The notes below the pieces were generated by a model that worked only from the letters and a program-made list of their open reading frames with translations, had not been told where the DNA came from and did not search any database. From the NCBI GenBank assembly GCA_907165135.1, contig OU015568.1:15573208-15637207 (forward strand): a DNA stretch of 64,000 nucleotides, in the 5' to 3' direction. Each line of letters begins with the position of its first letter. Positions within the stretch are counted from its first letter, which is position 1. This document shows positions 23,235-35,890 of the stretch, piece by piece. Both the position numbers and the translations under genes were made by a program. Source of the DNA: Oikopleura dioica. Taxonomy: Eukaryota > Chordata > Appendicularia > Copelata > Oikopleuridae.

Positions 23235-23345
23235 GGCGAAGCCGCTCCGCGGCTTCGTTATCAAAAAAGCCGCTCCGCGGCTATTTTTTGGACCTCCTCC
23301 ATAGTTTTGGTTAGGGTTAGGTTTTCATGCAGTTAACCGAGCCCC
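23235..23345. mobile_element. Half copy of the palindromic MITE joined to telomere-like repeat
   Basis: Only the right-hand hairpins (GAAGCCGCTCCGCGGCTTC and GCCGCTCCGCGGC) and a decayed right end TTAACCGAGCCCC remain. A GGTTAGGGTTAGGTT run (23309-23323) sits inside it. Confidence 0.7.
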
Positions 23346-23378
23346 TATTTTGGTAGTGTGGGGTTATCATTTGAGCAA

Positions 23379-23400
23379 CCCCTAACCCTAAACCTAACCC
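23379..23400 (-). repeat. Interstitial CCCTAA telomere repeat
   Basis: Three to four CCCTAA/CCTAAA units, with further TTAGGG/CCCTAA fragments up to 23460. Confidence 0.75.
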
Positions 23401-24288
23401 AGGGGGCTCTTAAGAGTTCCCAGTCCCTAAGTTAGGGCCTTACCCTAACCACTATCCCAGATTCTAGAGATATTGGATAGCTCGAAGGATAACCCCTCTC
23501 TTCGCCTATTTTTGTACTCTCCGGTACTCATAATTTATCAGAGGCCGAACACTTCCCCTGATAGCCGCCCTTGATTGAGTAAAATGGAAACGTCAACCGA
23601 GAAACATCAAAATTTCATGATAATACGTCAAATCTTCCTGTGACATTTTCCGCTCTTCCTTTATCATTCAACTTGCTAACCAAAAGTACACAAAGATAAT
23701 TTGTTCTTTAGCGGTCCAAGTCGGCGGAAATAGCAAAGTCGAGAGGCTGGGACGATTAGCATTCGTAAAAAAGGAACTTGCGATTCAGCAAGAAACGAAA
23801 AAAATGTCGCCATTCGGTCATTAAAAGATCGGGCATTTCCGGCTCGTTATTTTTTGGCCTCGGAAGTAGCAGAACTGTTCATTTGGTAAATATCACTAAG
23901 CGGTTTAGAACCTAACGGTATTCTAGTGCTAGTTATAATTCCTTTCCAGAGTATAAATTTTTAGAGAAAATTTTCCTTCCGTTAAAACGCCAAGTTCGGA
24001 GGTACCGCCTGCTAAGCCCAAATACCCAAACTACTCGTGCAGGTGATTAGCTTCTTTTCGCTTTCTTCCGCTTTTTTGTTGAGTTGAAATTGACAAAATT
24101 TCAAAAATGCGCTTGAATTTTATTCACGTTTCTAGGTCAAAAGAGGGGAAAATTTATGCAAGGGTGGCGAAATTGCTTGACAGCCTTTACGCATTCAGAA
24201 ATCGCTAATTACCAGCTCTATTCCAATTCGATATTACGGACATAATCAGCTTAGAATTTAATAAAACTGGTTCTTTGACAACTTTGTC

Positions 24289-24427
24289 TTAAGGGGGTCC
24301 CCCACGATTTTTTCGATTTTTGAGCGCCAGTCGAAAATGGCCAATTTCGGAAAAATCGCTAGGGGCCCCCTTAAGGGTGTCAACATTGACCGAGGCAAAA
24401 TGGCAAAATCGATGTTGACACCCTTAA
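24289..24427. mobile_element. Two abutting mini-foldbacks with CTTAAGG ends
   Basis: 24289-24374 begins CTTAAGGGGGTCCCCC and ends with its inverted partner GGGGCCCCCTTAAG. 24371-24427 begins TTAAGGGTGTCAACAT and ends ATGTTGACACCCTTAA. The right half of the second unit reappears almost exactly at about 51769-51797, showing it is dispersed. Confidence 0.75.
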
Positions 24428-25995
24428 GGATTATGTCAAAGGAATTGTCATAAAGGCTAGATAAAGACAGTTTTCTTTTCGAGCAAGAATATCGTAAAAG
24501 AAAGGGCGGAAGAACGGATTAACCCCCCTTGAGCTTTGGTGAATAAGGAGAGCAATTAAAATATTTTGAATTTGTGTGATATATTATTTGGTCGGCCGCG
24601 GAGCACCGAGCGATCTCGATGTAAATAATTGCGTTGGTCTGAACGCTGTATTATACAAATTTGAATCATCCCTCGTTCCCTGCTTTCTCTTTCGGGAAAC
24701 TTCAGTATTGAAATCTTGGGGACTTGGAGTTCACTTAGAGGCGGCGCTTTTATCCGCAACAGGTTGCGGTACCACTTTGGCTTAGCCAAATTTTGGACGA
24801 GAGGGGATTTTTCATAATTTCATCGAGTGCTCGCCTTGATCTTATGAGTAGCTGGACCCTTAACTTGCAAGATCCAGGAGTTAGAGAGAGGGGCACGGGA
24901 ACTGCTAGGTCTGTAATTTTACACTGAAATTAAAGATGGAAAATTTTTCAAAAGACAGTTTCAAGCAATATATTTTCTAATTACTTTCTAGGAAAGGTAG
25001 CCCCTTAAGACATTGACGAAGAGTGATCTCCACCTGGCACGCCTCTCCGAATAATTCTAGAGCCCTTAGAAGATACAAAGTACCCACGGGCCGGTAATAG
25101 AACGCGCCCAACAAACCTTGAACTCGGCCGTGAGCTGAAGTTACTGCCGTAAATCCGGACTTGCACTAAGTTTAAGAAGGCTTAGGTGCATTAAACAAAG
25201 CTCAAAGCTCAATCATAGCATTCGCAGAGACCTCCTTCCTATTCTATAGAAATACTATTATAAAGTTCGAATTTCCGGCTTTTCAAGTGTCTTTCACATT
25301 TTCCCTTCTTTGCTTTTTAGACAAAAAATACTGGTATAATAATAATGGTATGCAATAGTAATAATGATCATTTAATTAAATAATCTCAATCTTTGATTAT
25401 TGACAATATTGTTCCCCGACCCCTAAGCTTCTTTGCTATTGTCATATAACGAAATTAGATTAAATTAAATTGTCTATTCGCAAAACTTTCTTAATGGCTC
25501 AACAAGTTATGGCAAAACACAGCCACATTGTCTCCAATAGAAGGGGGCAGGACGGTATGTTCGTTTCAAAATGACTCGATTTTATTTCTAATGAGAAATA
25601 AAAAGAGTGAAAATCTGGCGCATGTAATACCAAAATTCCAGCGCTGGTTGATAACATATTAAACTTTTTTTTCATCAGCGGGAAATTTGGAAATTGCTCG
25701 CATTCCAACATGATTATTACGTTTTATTTTCTCTCAGTCGATTTTCGAACTCTGGGTTTTTAACTTACCGATTTCTTTGAAATTTTTTCTTATCAAAAAA
25801 TTGATAAAAATTGGATTCTTCTTTGTTTCTGATTTCTTCTTCTTTTTAAAAAATCTCTTTTGTGTTTTTTTAAAAAAATGTTTTTTTAATTTAAAAAAAA
25901 GTTGTTAAAAATGAAATTGAATGTAAAATGTACACGTTGGATTCGGAACGTATTGGCCGACTTATCGGTTCTTCTCAAAAGGGAGGATGACGAGA

Positions 25996-26260
25996 TCACG
26001 AAAATGGCGCAAGTTGGATGGGCCATTTTTGCGCCCGCGAGTGCCACCTGAGCAGCGCGGAGCGGTCTAGGTGGCGCGCGCGAGTCGAAGCACGCGCGCG
26101 CTTGTAGGGGTGCACCGTGATCGATAGAGAGCTTTCACGATTATGCGTGCCCCCTATGTTGCTAACGGCGAACGTTACCGACCACTGCCGCCCGGCGTTT
26201 CTGCTGATTCCACTTACTGGAGACAACGCTGCTACTTTTGTATAACGATGTTTGCGCAAA
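25996..26260. other. GC-rich island with GCGCGC hairpin, function unknown
   Basis: This block is strikingly GC-rich against AT-rich flanks and contains GCGCGCGCGAG and its near-inverse CACGCGCGCGC around 26073-26102. A minus-strand frame of 87 codons spans it but has no recognisable domain. I see no tRNA or 5S promoter boxes. It could be a CpG-type element or a repeat. Confidence 0.3.
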
Positions 26261-26609
26261 ACAAAAGCGACTTCAGAATCGAATTTATTATTAAATAAAT
26301 CAAGTCAATGCTAAATTTCTAAGCAAAATCGTACATTTCAATTGAACTCTTTTTGTTTGTATCAAATTAATATTTCCGGATCTTATCATGATCCCTGGTA
26401 AATTACAAGAATTAATTTTAATCCAGTTATTTGTGATCACGATTGTTTTTTGGAACTATCATAATTTCTTGGGATTTATATTTGATTGCTACATTGAGCG
26501 ATCGTATTATGATTACTTTTTGTCTAATAACAAGGAAAAATAACAAGCAATGGAGACATTTATAACTTATAAATTATAAGCTTATATAAAACAACAAAAT
26601 TCTCAGACT

Positions 26610-26890
26610 GTAATAGGGGTTACCGTTCAGCCGGCCTCTTACCCGGGGCCCCCTTAGACGCTAAGGCTTAGACCTAAGGCGGCGAACAGTGTCCAAGTTC
26701 CTGTGCCATCTGCTACTAGTTGCCGCCTAAATGCGACCCTCGCGACAACTAGTAGCAGTGAAACGGACCCTAACCCTAACCAAGACGAGGGCTCAAACGT
26801 ACAGGCGTAGGGGTTAGGTTTAGGCCTAAAGGGGCAGCCCTAATGATAACCCCCTACTACCGTAGCCCCTGGGTAAGCGGCTGTCCGACT
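26610..26890. repeat. GC-rich imperfect foldback with telomere-like core
   Basis: Outer arms GCCTCTTACCCGGGG (about 26634) and CCCCTGGGTAAGCGGC (about 26866) are inverted, and an inner pair CTGCTACTAGTTG / CAACTAGTAGCAG is also present. CCCTAACCCTAACC lies at 26768-26781. No clear target-site duplication was found. Confidence 0.6.
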
Positions 26891-27502
26891 TTAGGACCGA
26901 TAACCCAAATCATCCTAAAAAAGGCATTTTGATAATAAGATGATGTTTTTTTCTGATGAATAAATATTGGTTGTATTTTATATATTTTTGGAAACCACCT
27001 TATTCTATTAAATTTTTTTGCATTCATGAACCTCTTGTTTTTAGTTAACTCCATCGAGATAATTTAAAAATAGTTATTCTAGCTTGGTACTATTAAATCT
27101 CTCCGTCCAAAATCACGATTGACAAAACACTCGTCAATTTCTACTCGTTTCAAGTAAAATTGTTTTCTGAAATATAAACGCGTTCTAGCAGCGGTTTTCG
27201 GCGTTTCGATCAAAACAGAATTTAGGGCGGATTTCTTGGCAGCGCCGTTTTTATAAATCGCAATCGCATAAATTGTTACATGCTAATCCGCTCGGCATTA
27301 CGCTCAAAAAAAGGTGACTACAGCTTCCGAGAAGCTAAGACGCTCCCCTCATCCAGACGTTACCCGCAAATAAGCACCTCGAAGGGTGAGACTTTTTCAA
27401 CTCGATTTCATGCTGCTGATTTACGGAAGATTTACACTTTCACTCTTTTCGGCTCTTCCGGGATAACGACTTTTCGGGCGAAATACAGTGTTTCTTCTTC
27501 TT

Positions 27503-27726
27503 AGCTCGAAAACCTGTATAGAAAGCCTGAGTCAGTTTGCAAAAGAATTGAAATGAAAAGCCGCTACGAAGCCGCAAAGCGGCTTCGCTGAATTATCTTC
27601 CCAATCCTTTCTAAAATTATGGCGAAGCCGCTTCGCGGCTTCGTTTCTAAAAAGCCGCTACGCGGCTTTTCAATCAAATTCTTTTAGAACCTGACTCAGG
27701 GTTTCTACACAGGTTGTCGAGCCCAG
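27503..27726. mobile_element. CTGGGCTCGG palindromic MITE, left end decayed
   Basis: The right end GGTTGTCGAGCCCAG is intact and the left end is decayed to AGCTCGAAAACCTG. The internal hairpins and the CCTGAGTCAG pair are present. Flanks TTTCTTCTT and TTTTCTTCC may be a diverged duplication. Confidence 0.85.
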
Positions 27727-28383
27727 TTTTCTTCCCTTCTTGCCCGTTTTGAAAAGAGAAAACCGTGAGCAACCGGTAGCCCCCACTTTGTCCAGCTAAA
27801 CCCCGGGCGGCTTATAAAAATCGCACCTCAATAGAAATTGAACTCTAGTTAAGCTTATGGGCCGGAAAGAACCAGCGCATCAGAGGCCGGTAATCTGCCA
27901 AGTCACCATAACTTGTGAGCTCGCTGACGAGCCAATCTCGTCAACCCAACCTTGATTTTGCATTAGCTCTAATTCCACTACAAAACGCCCCGACGGATCA
28001 ATTTCAGCATAAATTCGAATTCTTCTGTTTTTAAACTAGATTTTTTACAAATGGTTTTCAAAAATAGAAATTCTGCAATAAAATTTTGACTCGAAAAATT
28101 TTTTCTTTGAAAAAAGAGCGAAAGTGAAAATTTTCGTATTCGGGTGAAGTTATTTCTGATGAGCCTGGGATGAGCTCACGCGTTTCCCATGCTACTTATA
28201 AGATGCTCAGGGTGCTAGAGTAATGCCGAGATGAGATGACTGGCGACGGCTGAGCCGGAAACAGCCGCCAGACGTGGTCCTTGACAGCTTTCAGGAATGT
28301 TCTATCCAGCTCTCTCTTTGCTGCTGTGGGTTTTTGAGGCTTGTGCATTTCTTCATCTGTCTACCAGTAACTTGGACCGTATT

Positions 28384-28549
28384 CTACCGCGATTCTGAGG
28401 TTAAACACCGGTAGAAAATTGAGAAGCCGCTCGCGGCTTCGAGAAAAATGAGACGAAAAAGCCGCGCTTTGCGCGGCTTACGCTTTTTTACTCGAAGCCG
28501 CAAGCGGCTTCTCGATTCTCAGCCGGTATTTTACCGAGAATCGCGGTAG
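28384..28549. mobile_element. Second palindromic family, CTACCGCGATTCT ends
   Basis: This 166-bp foldback has ends CTACCGCGATTCTGAGG and its complement (GAGAATCGCGGTAG). Inside are GAGAAGCCGCTCGCGGCTTC and GCCGCGCTTTGCGCGGC hairpins. The GCCGC hairpins resemble the main MITE family but the ends differ, so it is a separate family. Confidence 0.8.
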
Positions 28550-29189
28550 TAAGTACTATATCAGGATATATCTATTTAGAAAGTCTGCTAGACACAAACA
28601 AGAGATTTCCTAGTTAATCTTTTTCTATGAAAAATAATTCACGAAACAGCTTCTAGTTTGAAAATATTCCAACGAAGATCAAGCTAAGATCAGAAGGCTG
28701 TTCAAAAACAATATGAGTCAATGTCGTCTGCTAGCCTGTTTGGGGAAATTTAATTCATATGCAGCTCTCAATTTGCATTTCTTTTTCGTGAAACTTTTGT
28801 GTCGAAATTGACCATGCTTTGACTGGTTATTCGAATGGTAGATCCGAACTAAGTTTCGCTTTGTGATCCGGGGTAAGCATGGCGCTTTGTTTTCAGTATA
28901 AAAGTAAAACAGGGAAATTAGATTATCTATTTGAATGCAAACAAAACATGCAAAAGAGAGACTTTGCTTGACACCATCTGCTCTTTTTGCCGGTACTTAG
29001 TACTAAGTAGCCGGTAAATTGATTAATTGCGCATTTTCGCGGGAAAAATAATTGATATCAAGAAATTACAGTGAATTTCTAGCTAAATCTATGTCGAAAA
29101 AGTAAGGGAAGTTTATTCTAAGAGCATAAACAGACAGATAGAAAGATAGAAGGTCACATGAGAAACAGCTGATAAGGGAGAAGAACGGG

Positions 29190-30387
29190 TCATTTGACCA
29201 GGTCTTTAGCCGCTTGAATCGTTTTGTTAACTTTTCGCGAGGCCGAGCGCAAACTTTGTCGGAGTTTACTTCCGCGGCTTCCATCTCGAGCGATAAGGTC
29301 CTAGAATACCACGTGATAGTGAAAACATCTGATAAAAGCGTAGAACTGTTTCTTCTCTCTGAAGTCCTTTTTAGAAAACCCCGTGGTTGAGTCAAGTTAG
29401 CTTAATCTCATTCAATCAACTTTTATTTTTATCATTCTAAGTTTACTTTATTCCAACGTTATCACTCCGTCAAATCCCCCATGCGGGGGATCAAGGACGA
29501 AAATCATTCTATCCTTTACCGTTTACAACTGTACCTACGATTTAATCTCAAGGCAAACTACAGTTTATTCCCTTTTTAAAATTATTTTACTACTGTATTT
29601 CAAAGCGATAATTTATCATAATAACGAAAGAAGCCTTATCGTAGCAGCTAGTCATATCAGAACTAGTCATAAAAAATATCACGACTTCTACGCAAGCAGA
29701 AATTCATCATAATTGCGCAAGGCAAAACAAGGCAAAACTACTCGCAAAACAAATGATATCTGATCATTTCAGCTTTGCTTGTTAATTTGAACGGAATTAT
29801 GATAAATTCTTGTAGTGTAGAAGGCGTGATTTTCTAAATGAATAGTTCTGCCATGACTAGAAGTAACGAGAAGCAAAAGAGGCACTGTAATTTTGCCTTC
29901 TCGTTGACATCCAGGCATAAGAAAATATCTCTAAAATGGAGCGAATCGAAGATAAATCCCGCTGTTCTAAAAACGGAGTCAAAGAAAGACATCCGGATTT
30001 ATTTAGGACCGCGTAAACCCAAATGATACGGTAGCGAGCAGTCTCCTCGTCAGACCTCCTTTTCGTCAATGGTCTGACTCTAAATAGAGCCGGAAACGAA
30101 GGACTTCCAAAATGGGACTCTCTTTAAAAGTGACTTACGTCATCGTCTGTCTCGTCGTTTTCAAATGCAAGTCGGTAATTGGCGGCCGAGTTGTCCCAGG
30201 CTAGGTCGACCGATTGCATATCGCACTCGTCGAGGTTAACTATGCTGAGCGGGATAAGCAGAAAACGATAATTTATGCGATCGAAAAAATAGCTCAATTG
30301 ACCCGCCATTGATGTGACGAATGTTTTTTTAAAAGCTGAAGTCGTCAATTCCGGGTGGAAGTAATGACTCGTATGAGTTCGATTCAT
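29190..30387 (-). CDS. Small two-exon gene of unknown function
   Basis: Exon 30387-30139 ends at a strong GTAAGTCA donor after an acidic run (ENDETDDD). Exon 29300-29190 follows a TAG acceptor in phase 0 and encodes a basic tail (LRQSLRSASRKVNKTIQAAK) before a stop. The predicted product is about 120 aa with an ATG at 30387. The acidic-then-basic composition and matching splice phase argue for a real gene, but I recognise no family. The inferred intron (838 nt) is long for this window. Confidence 0.42.
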
Positions 30388-33258
30388 GAACTTTTTGGTC
30401 GATCAAAACTCGGAATCGACGATTTTATGATAAATTATGGTCAGAGTGGCTGCATTAGGTAGCTGATTTTATTGGAGAAAACCATTGTTTCATGTTTAAT
30501 TACTCTAGCTCGATTTTTAATTTACCGAAAAATTTATTTCCAAACAAAAATTCTCATGATTATGGTTTTTCAATGAAAGTGCGTAGAGATCGGTCTATTC
30601 CATATCCCTTCCTATTCCTTATCCAGGCGGAGCCCCCTTCCGGCAGCTCCATGGAAAGGTTATTCTGTGGGTGAGGTTTTTCGTCTGAACATTTTCGATG
30701 AGTACAGATCATTGAGATCATTAAGAAAAAATAGACTTGTGGAAACAAAATTCTTCTAGCAGTAAAAGAACTCTTATTACCCGGTACTAGAGAACTATTT
30801 GTGGTTACTACAGCTTCCTTCTTGCGGATTTACACTAACAGGGGTCCATCTCCGCAGAAAACTGTTGACTTATTAAAAAACGAGATGAATTCGGAAGGGC
30901 CCAGCTGCGGGGAAAATCCGCTCCTGTTTGTTCCACCAGCTTCGGATAATTTTGCTAAAACCGCACGTCAACCCAGACATTTTCTTTTCGCCTTCTTTGT
31001 TCGTTATTTTCAAAATGACTAGCCTTGAGTTCAACTTTCAAAATCCTTTTAGCTTAGTTTTCAAAGCTCAGGTCAACGAAAAATCATCTTTTTTTACGAA
31101 CAACCTTTATTTCTTTTCAAAAAGTTGAACCCCTTAAATCCATTTCTATTTCAAGCTTCTCTTCCAAAAATTCACGGGACGGGATCTTGCATTGTTTGCC
31201 ACTCATTTTTTATTTGCTTCATAACTTCGTCACGCAAACAACAAACTTCGATCTCGCCAGATTCATTTGCCAAGAAGAAAAATAATATTTTCACGTTATA
31301 AAGATGCTCAATCCAATTACAAGCAGACTCAGTAATCCGACCATAAGTTGCAGTTCTCCTGATCGCGGTCCTGAACTCAGCCTAGGCGATTTTAAGCTCT
31401 ATTCGGGGGCAAAACTGAACAAACCCTAGGATGAAAATAAGCATTGAAGGAAGTGAAAATCAGAACAAATAAGAGTAGCGCTCATTTTTGCGCATATTCA
31501 ATGAGTTAAAAAAAGGCCAAAATAATCAAGCGACTTCCTTTTGTACTCTAGAAACAAGGTTGACGCTACTCAGGTCATTTCCTCCACTCACGTGGTACTT
31601 TTTGTTATTTAACGAACGCATTCTGGGCCGAGCTCTCTTATCTAGGCAGCAAGTTTAACAGGCGAGAGGCACTGAAAATCACGTGCCAAAAAGTTGTGAC
31701 GTAGACAAGATCGGCTAACCTAGTGATTTACAGGAACCTGAGAAAGAGCGGACGACCAAATATTTTGCAAAAATTCCAAACAAGGCTGCACAATGTACAT
31801 ACAGTTCTGGTAGCAGGACTTGGATTATCCAAGGCTGCTATTTAATTAATGAACTCGTGAATGCTCTTGCCCAAACCCTAAGGACTTAACCAATTTATGG
31901 AAGCGCATTTTTGGATTACCAATAAGATTGCTTAATTTGGCGTACCGGCCAATCAAAAACCTGATCTATAAGATCACTTCCGTTGATTGGTTAAACCCAA
32001 CCCAACCCTAACCCTAACCCTAACCATAACTGAAGAAGTTTTTTGTAATTTATTATTGAAAAATCGTTAATTTTAAATATTTTTTTGAAAAATAATAATT
32101 TCAGTTTTTGGCAAAAATTTTGGCGTTTTCTCGGGAACGTTTCTTATGAAGTTATTTAATTGGTATTTGTGTTTGTTTAGGGCGTCATTTATTAAATTAA
32201 AGATGTTAATGGAAGGGCAATGAGTGAAATTGTTGATAATAAACATGTTCCAATTGCAGCTTTTTTCTTGCAGCGACAGTAGAAATGGCAGAAAAAGGAG
32301 GGCCAGGGAGGAAAGGATCGAGATGATTGAATATGTCTTTAGTTTGATTATTATGACTGAGAAGTAAAAGCTGGCGTAATAAACGCGACGGAAGCTGCTT
32401 CGAGTGGCTTTTCATTTTCAAACAAGGCCGGGGATGATTGGAAGGCCGGGCATCTGCGGCGCAAACAACTCGCCAAGTTTGTTCAAAAGCTAAACACTTT
32501 ACGTTTGTCAATTAACTGGATCAGCCACGTGACGCCCAGCAGAAGCTGAGATGAGCTGGCACGAGCGAATTGAGCCAAACAAACATATTGATAAATTTAA
32601 TTTTCTAGCTTCAGCTCAAATCGCAAATCCCACTATTCTCGATGCTACTTTCGCACTTTCGTTTGAAGTCATTTTTGACGAAAGAGCGATTCTTCTCTTT
32701 GTTTGAGAATTTCATGCAAATTACATTATTCGCGCTTTGTTAATTTGAAAATGAAAAACAAACTGATAGTAATTAGAGTTGCCCTCTAAAGAGCACTTTT
32801 TCATAGAAGAGCTGAATTTTTACGCTTGCGATTGTTTTGGAAATTACACTTTTCGAGGTGGTTAATTTGTAAATCGAAAAATAAATCGACAGAACTATCA
32901 TTTTTTAGAAAGAAGAAAGTCCGAATGGTAAGTTTGTTCAGTGACCGAGGCTTAGTTTGAGCTTATTAAATAAGTTGACCATGCTTATACCGCGGTCAAT
33001 GGCGAATGCAAACCGCCATATCTCTAGGATTATCTTGTGGTCACAGCCAATGTCACGTTTCCGTATTTTACGAAATGCGCTTGAACTGTTCCTGACTACC
33101 AGTATGAGCAGGGTTTGACTGAGTTCAAGAACAGGAACAAGTTTCCAGCGTCTATTTTTAGAAACAGTACTTGAGCAAAAAGAAAATGTTTCAAAAAGCC
33201 TCTTATTTGAATGAAAAGAGGATTTTGAAGTTATTTCATGAAAATTTGAAACACGAAA
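30388..33258. other. Intergenic, no gene recognised
   Basis: It contains a telomere-like run at 31994-32027. The minus-strand frame 32511-32206 (101 codons, ATG start) has no recognisable domain. Other frames are short and low complexity. Confidence 0.45.
31994..32027 (-). repeat. Interstitial CCCTAA telomere repeat
   Basis: Five to six CCCTAA/CCCAA units run in tandem in ordinary AT-rich sequence. Confidence 0.85.
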
Positions 33259-35341
33259 TTACAAATTTTCTTCGGTTAGAAAACGGCTTCTATTTGCTGT
33301 CTCCCAATTTCGCGGTGATGTTGAACGGACTGTCTGCCAGACGAGAACAGAGCTATCCGCTTTACACGCCGCAGAATTATTCGATTCACAGAGTGTCATC
33401 TTTGTCGACAAGTTACAACTTATGCAATCGCTTACTCGAACACTTCTGATTAAAACAGCTCATCTCACGGTCAGGGTTCTAAACGGACATGTCCGTGTAC
33501 GGATTTTATCCGTGTCTGTCCGGTCTTATCCGTACGGACAGACTAGACTTTTAGTCTTTTGGTTGAGGAAAAACGGACAGCCTAGACCGGACTTTCGTCA
33601 CGATCCGGACAAAATCCGTATTTGTCCGTATCCGTCCGTGGAATCCGGACAACTCCAGACTTTTGTCCGTGTCTGTAAAATCCGGGCAGAATCCGAAAAA
33701 GTCCGTAAAAACGCACGATTTGAGCTCGAATTCGTCTTGAACCAATGTGATTTTTCGTTAGAATAAGCCAGGTTGTCAGTTAAAAATTAAGAAATATCAA
33801 AATTTTTGATTTTTTGCCGGAAAATATCGATAATGATTTTTAATAAATAAGTCTTTTTGAAGTTGTCAAGCCGGAACTTTGAGGACCGAGTCTCAAGGAA
33901 AATTGGTTAAATATAGAATATTAGGTCCTTCATTGTTCCGCTAATTAATTGCGAGTCCTAATTTGCCAGTGTTGCAAATTTATTGAGCTGAGCAAGGCTG
34001 TTGATTCCGGGTCCTTTCGGATTACCCGCGACTAAAAAAACCATTTAGGTGTTAATTAATCTCACAAAAATATTTTCACCTAAGATAAGGCAGCCCGAGT
34101 AATTATTGTGAAGCGTAAAAACGCGTAAAAACTCGCGGGTTACCCGGAAAAAAGTCGCGGGTAATTTGAAAGGACTCGAAATCAACAGCCCTGGAGCTGA
34201 GTGAAATTAGCAATCTTTCAGCTTGAGCTGAAGCAATATTCGGAAAAAGCCAGCTCAAGGTGTAGAGGGGTCAGCGGCTGGCCTCGGAATTCTGACCTGT
34301 CTAAAAACCTGAAACAGGTCCTGTTTCCTGTTTTGCAAATGGGCCAAAAAATAAAATCCCTATTCCTGTTTACAGGATTCCGAGGCCAGGTCAGCGGGCG
34401 GGCTAGCCGCTCAGTTATTTAGCTCTATCATTTCGAGAGAACTCAGCTCAGACCAATGATTTCCTTCACAAAGCCAGCTTTAGTCAGCATGGATAACACC
34501 AGCTCTAAAAGGCGTTTGCTCAGCCCAGCTTGCTGACATCAAGAAAAGGCAAGGTCAGCTCGGTTTAGCATATTTTCATACAGCTTAGCTCAGCTTTGAG
34601 AAATTTTCGAAGGTCAGCTTCAAAAAGCTCGTAGGCTACGAGTCGTAACTAAAAAATCGTTTTGAAAGTTCTAGTTTGACACCTTCAAAAAGACAGTTCT
34701 CTTACACGAGAAAATCATTCACTTCTCTTCAAATAAATTTTTATCCATTCCGAGACGAGCTTGTTTAAACCAACTGATGCTGAGCTAAGCTAGCAAATTG
34801 ATAAAGTCTTTGGGCTGAGCCTAGCCTCTTCTGAAAAAAAGCAGTCGCTCATTAACCCTCTCTTGTCCCAGGCCAGTCCCTTGATCTTGTAAAATTGTCT
34901 TGAGAAGAACTCGATTTTTCGATGTATTGTCTGTCCAATTTATTTGTAAATAATTTTTCTTTGGTCTTCTCGGGTTTATTTCGATAAAAATTAGTTTTTC
35001 CCATGAAATTTTACGGACATTTACGGACAAGACAGACTAGACCAGACTTTTTCTTTAAAAAAAATATGTCCGGATTATACGGACAAAAACGGACTAAAAC
35101 GGACATGTCCGGGACTAGACCGGACAAAAATCCGTTTTTTCGATCCGGACACGGATAGACTAGACTTGGGATTTTGTCGGAGGGCACGGACACGGACAGA
35201 CTAGACTTTCAGATTTTGCGTCAAATTTAGAACCCTGCTCACGGTCATGGTGTTCGCTAACTCGCTTACCTTACTGTCCATGGTCAAGCATGCCGGCAAA
35301 GCCAATTGCTTGATAATGAGCTGCATTTTTTCTATTTGGCG
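33259..35341 (-). CDS. Possible minus-strand gene fragment split by a hAT insertion
   Basis: A 72-nt exon (35341-35270) ends at a good GTAAGC donor. A 141-nt exon (33399-33259) starts after an AAG acceptor in phase 0 and ends in a stop; it encodes Cys-, Ser- and Asn-containing sequence. Without the transposon the intron would be about 105 nt. Upstream exons were not identified and there is no known family. The opposite strand of the second exon is also open, so this is a tentative call. Confidence 0.3.
33993..34193. mobile_element. 201-bp hAT-like foldback nested in the larger hAT element
   Basis: The ends CAAGGCTGTTGATT and AATCAACAGCCCTG, with an internal TACCCGCGAC/GTCGCGGGTA pair, are flanked by exact GAGCTGAG duplications (33985-33992 and 34194-34201). 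It inserted into GAGCTGAG repeat sequence inside the 33472-35237 element. Confidence 0.9.
34278..34389. mobile_element. 112-bp hAT-like foldback nested in the larger hAT element
   Basis: The ends CTGGCCTCGGAATTC and GATTCCGAGGCCAG are flanked by exact GTCAGCGG duplications (34270-34277 and 34390-34397). The ends resemble, but are not the same as, the CTGGGCTCGG family. Confidence 0.9.
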
Positions 35342-35499
35342 CTTCAAGTTCACGTTACTTCAACAAACTTGCAAAAGCATAATCCCCGCAAGCTCGGATT
35401 TGAGTCAGGCGGACACTCCCTTTTCAAATTGAAAACTTTTCAATATAATTTTTTCTTTATCAAAAATTCTTCGAAAAGACTCAATTTTATAAGCTAAAA

Positions 35500-35890
35500 C
35501 TGAGCTCAGAATTGTTTTTTGAGCTGAGCTAGGCGACTTATTGGCTCAGCGAATTCGAGCCGAAACTGACCTCAACTCAGCTCAGTCGTCCTTTGAAATG
35601 AGCCAGCTCAGCGTAGCCTAGCTTAGCCCAGTTCGGCTAGCTCAGCTCAATAATTTGGAAGAAAGTCTGCTCGGCTCAGTTCATTTGTGGCACAGAAAAT
35701 CAGCTCAATTGAATCAACTGGCTCAGTTTCTAGCAAGCTAAGCTCAGCTCAGCTAAGAAATTCTGAGGAAATGTTGGTCTCAGACTAAGCTGCTCAGTTT
35801 TTATCACAGCTCGGCAGGCTTAACTCAACTCTGCTCAGCTCAATAATTTTCAGTCTGATTTGAGCTCAGCTCAGCTCAATTTCGAGTCAA
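35500..35890. repeat. (GAGCTCAGCT)n degenerate array
   Basis: About 390 bp are dominated by GCTCAG / CTGAGC in both orientations with short spacers. It resembles the interior of the 50906-51273 element, so it is probably a decayed copy. Clear ends were not found. Confidence 0.75.

Larger units (their letters stand above)
22437..29189. other. Long gene-poor stretch with repeats and foldbacks
   Basis: The region holds a partial MITE (23235), telomere-like runs (23309, 23379, 26768), foldbacks at 24289-24427, 26610-26890 and 28384-28549, a GC-rich island (25996-26260) and a MITE at 27503. Remaining open frames (for example 22713-22973, 24556-24789, 27280-27504) show no domain or splice chain. 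About 25760-25930 is A/T-homopolymer rich. Confidence 0.5.
33472..35237. mobile_element. 1.77-kb non-autonomous hAT element with nested insertions
   Basis: The ends CAGGGTTCTAAA and TTTAGAACCCTG are exact inverted repeats flanked by exact CTCACGGT duplications (33464-33471 and 35238-35245), the classic hAT signature. Arms of about 230-290 bp are made of dispersed TCCGGAC/CCGTGTCCG motifs in opposite orientation. The centre holds other elements, including two with their own 8-bp duplications. No transposase frame is present. Confidence 0.92.
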
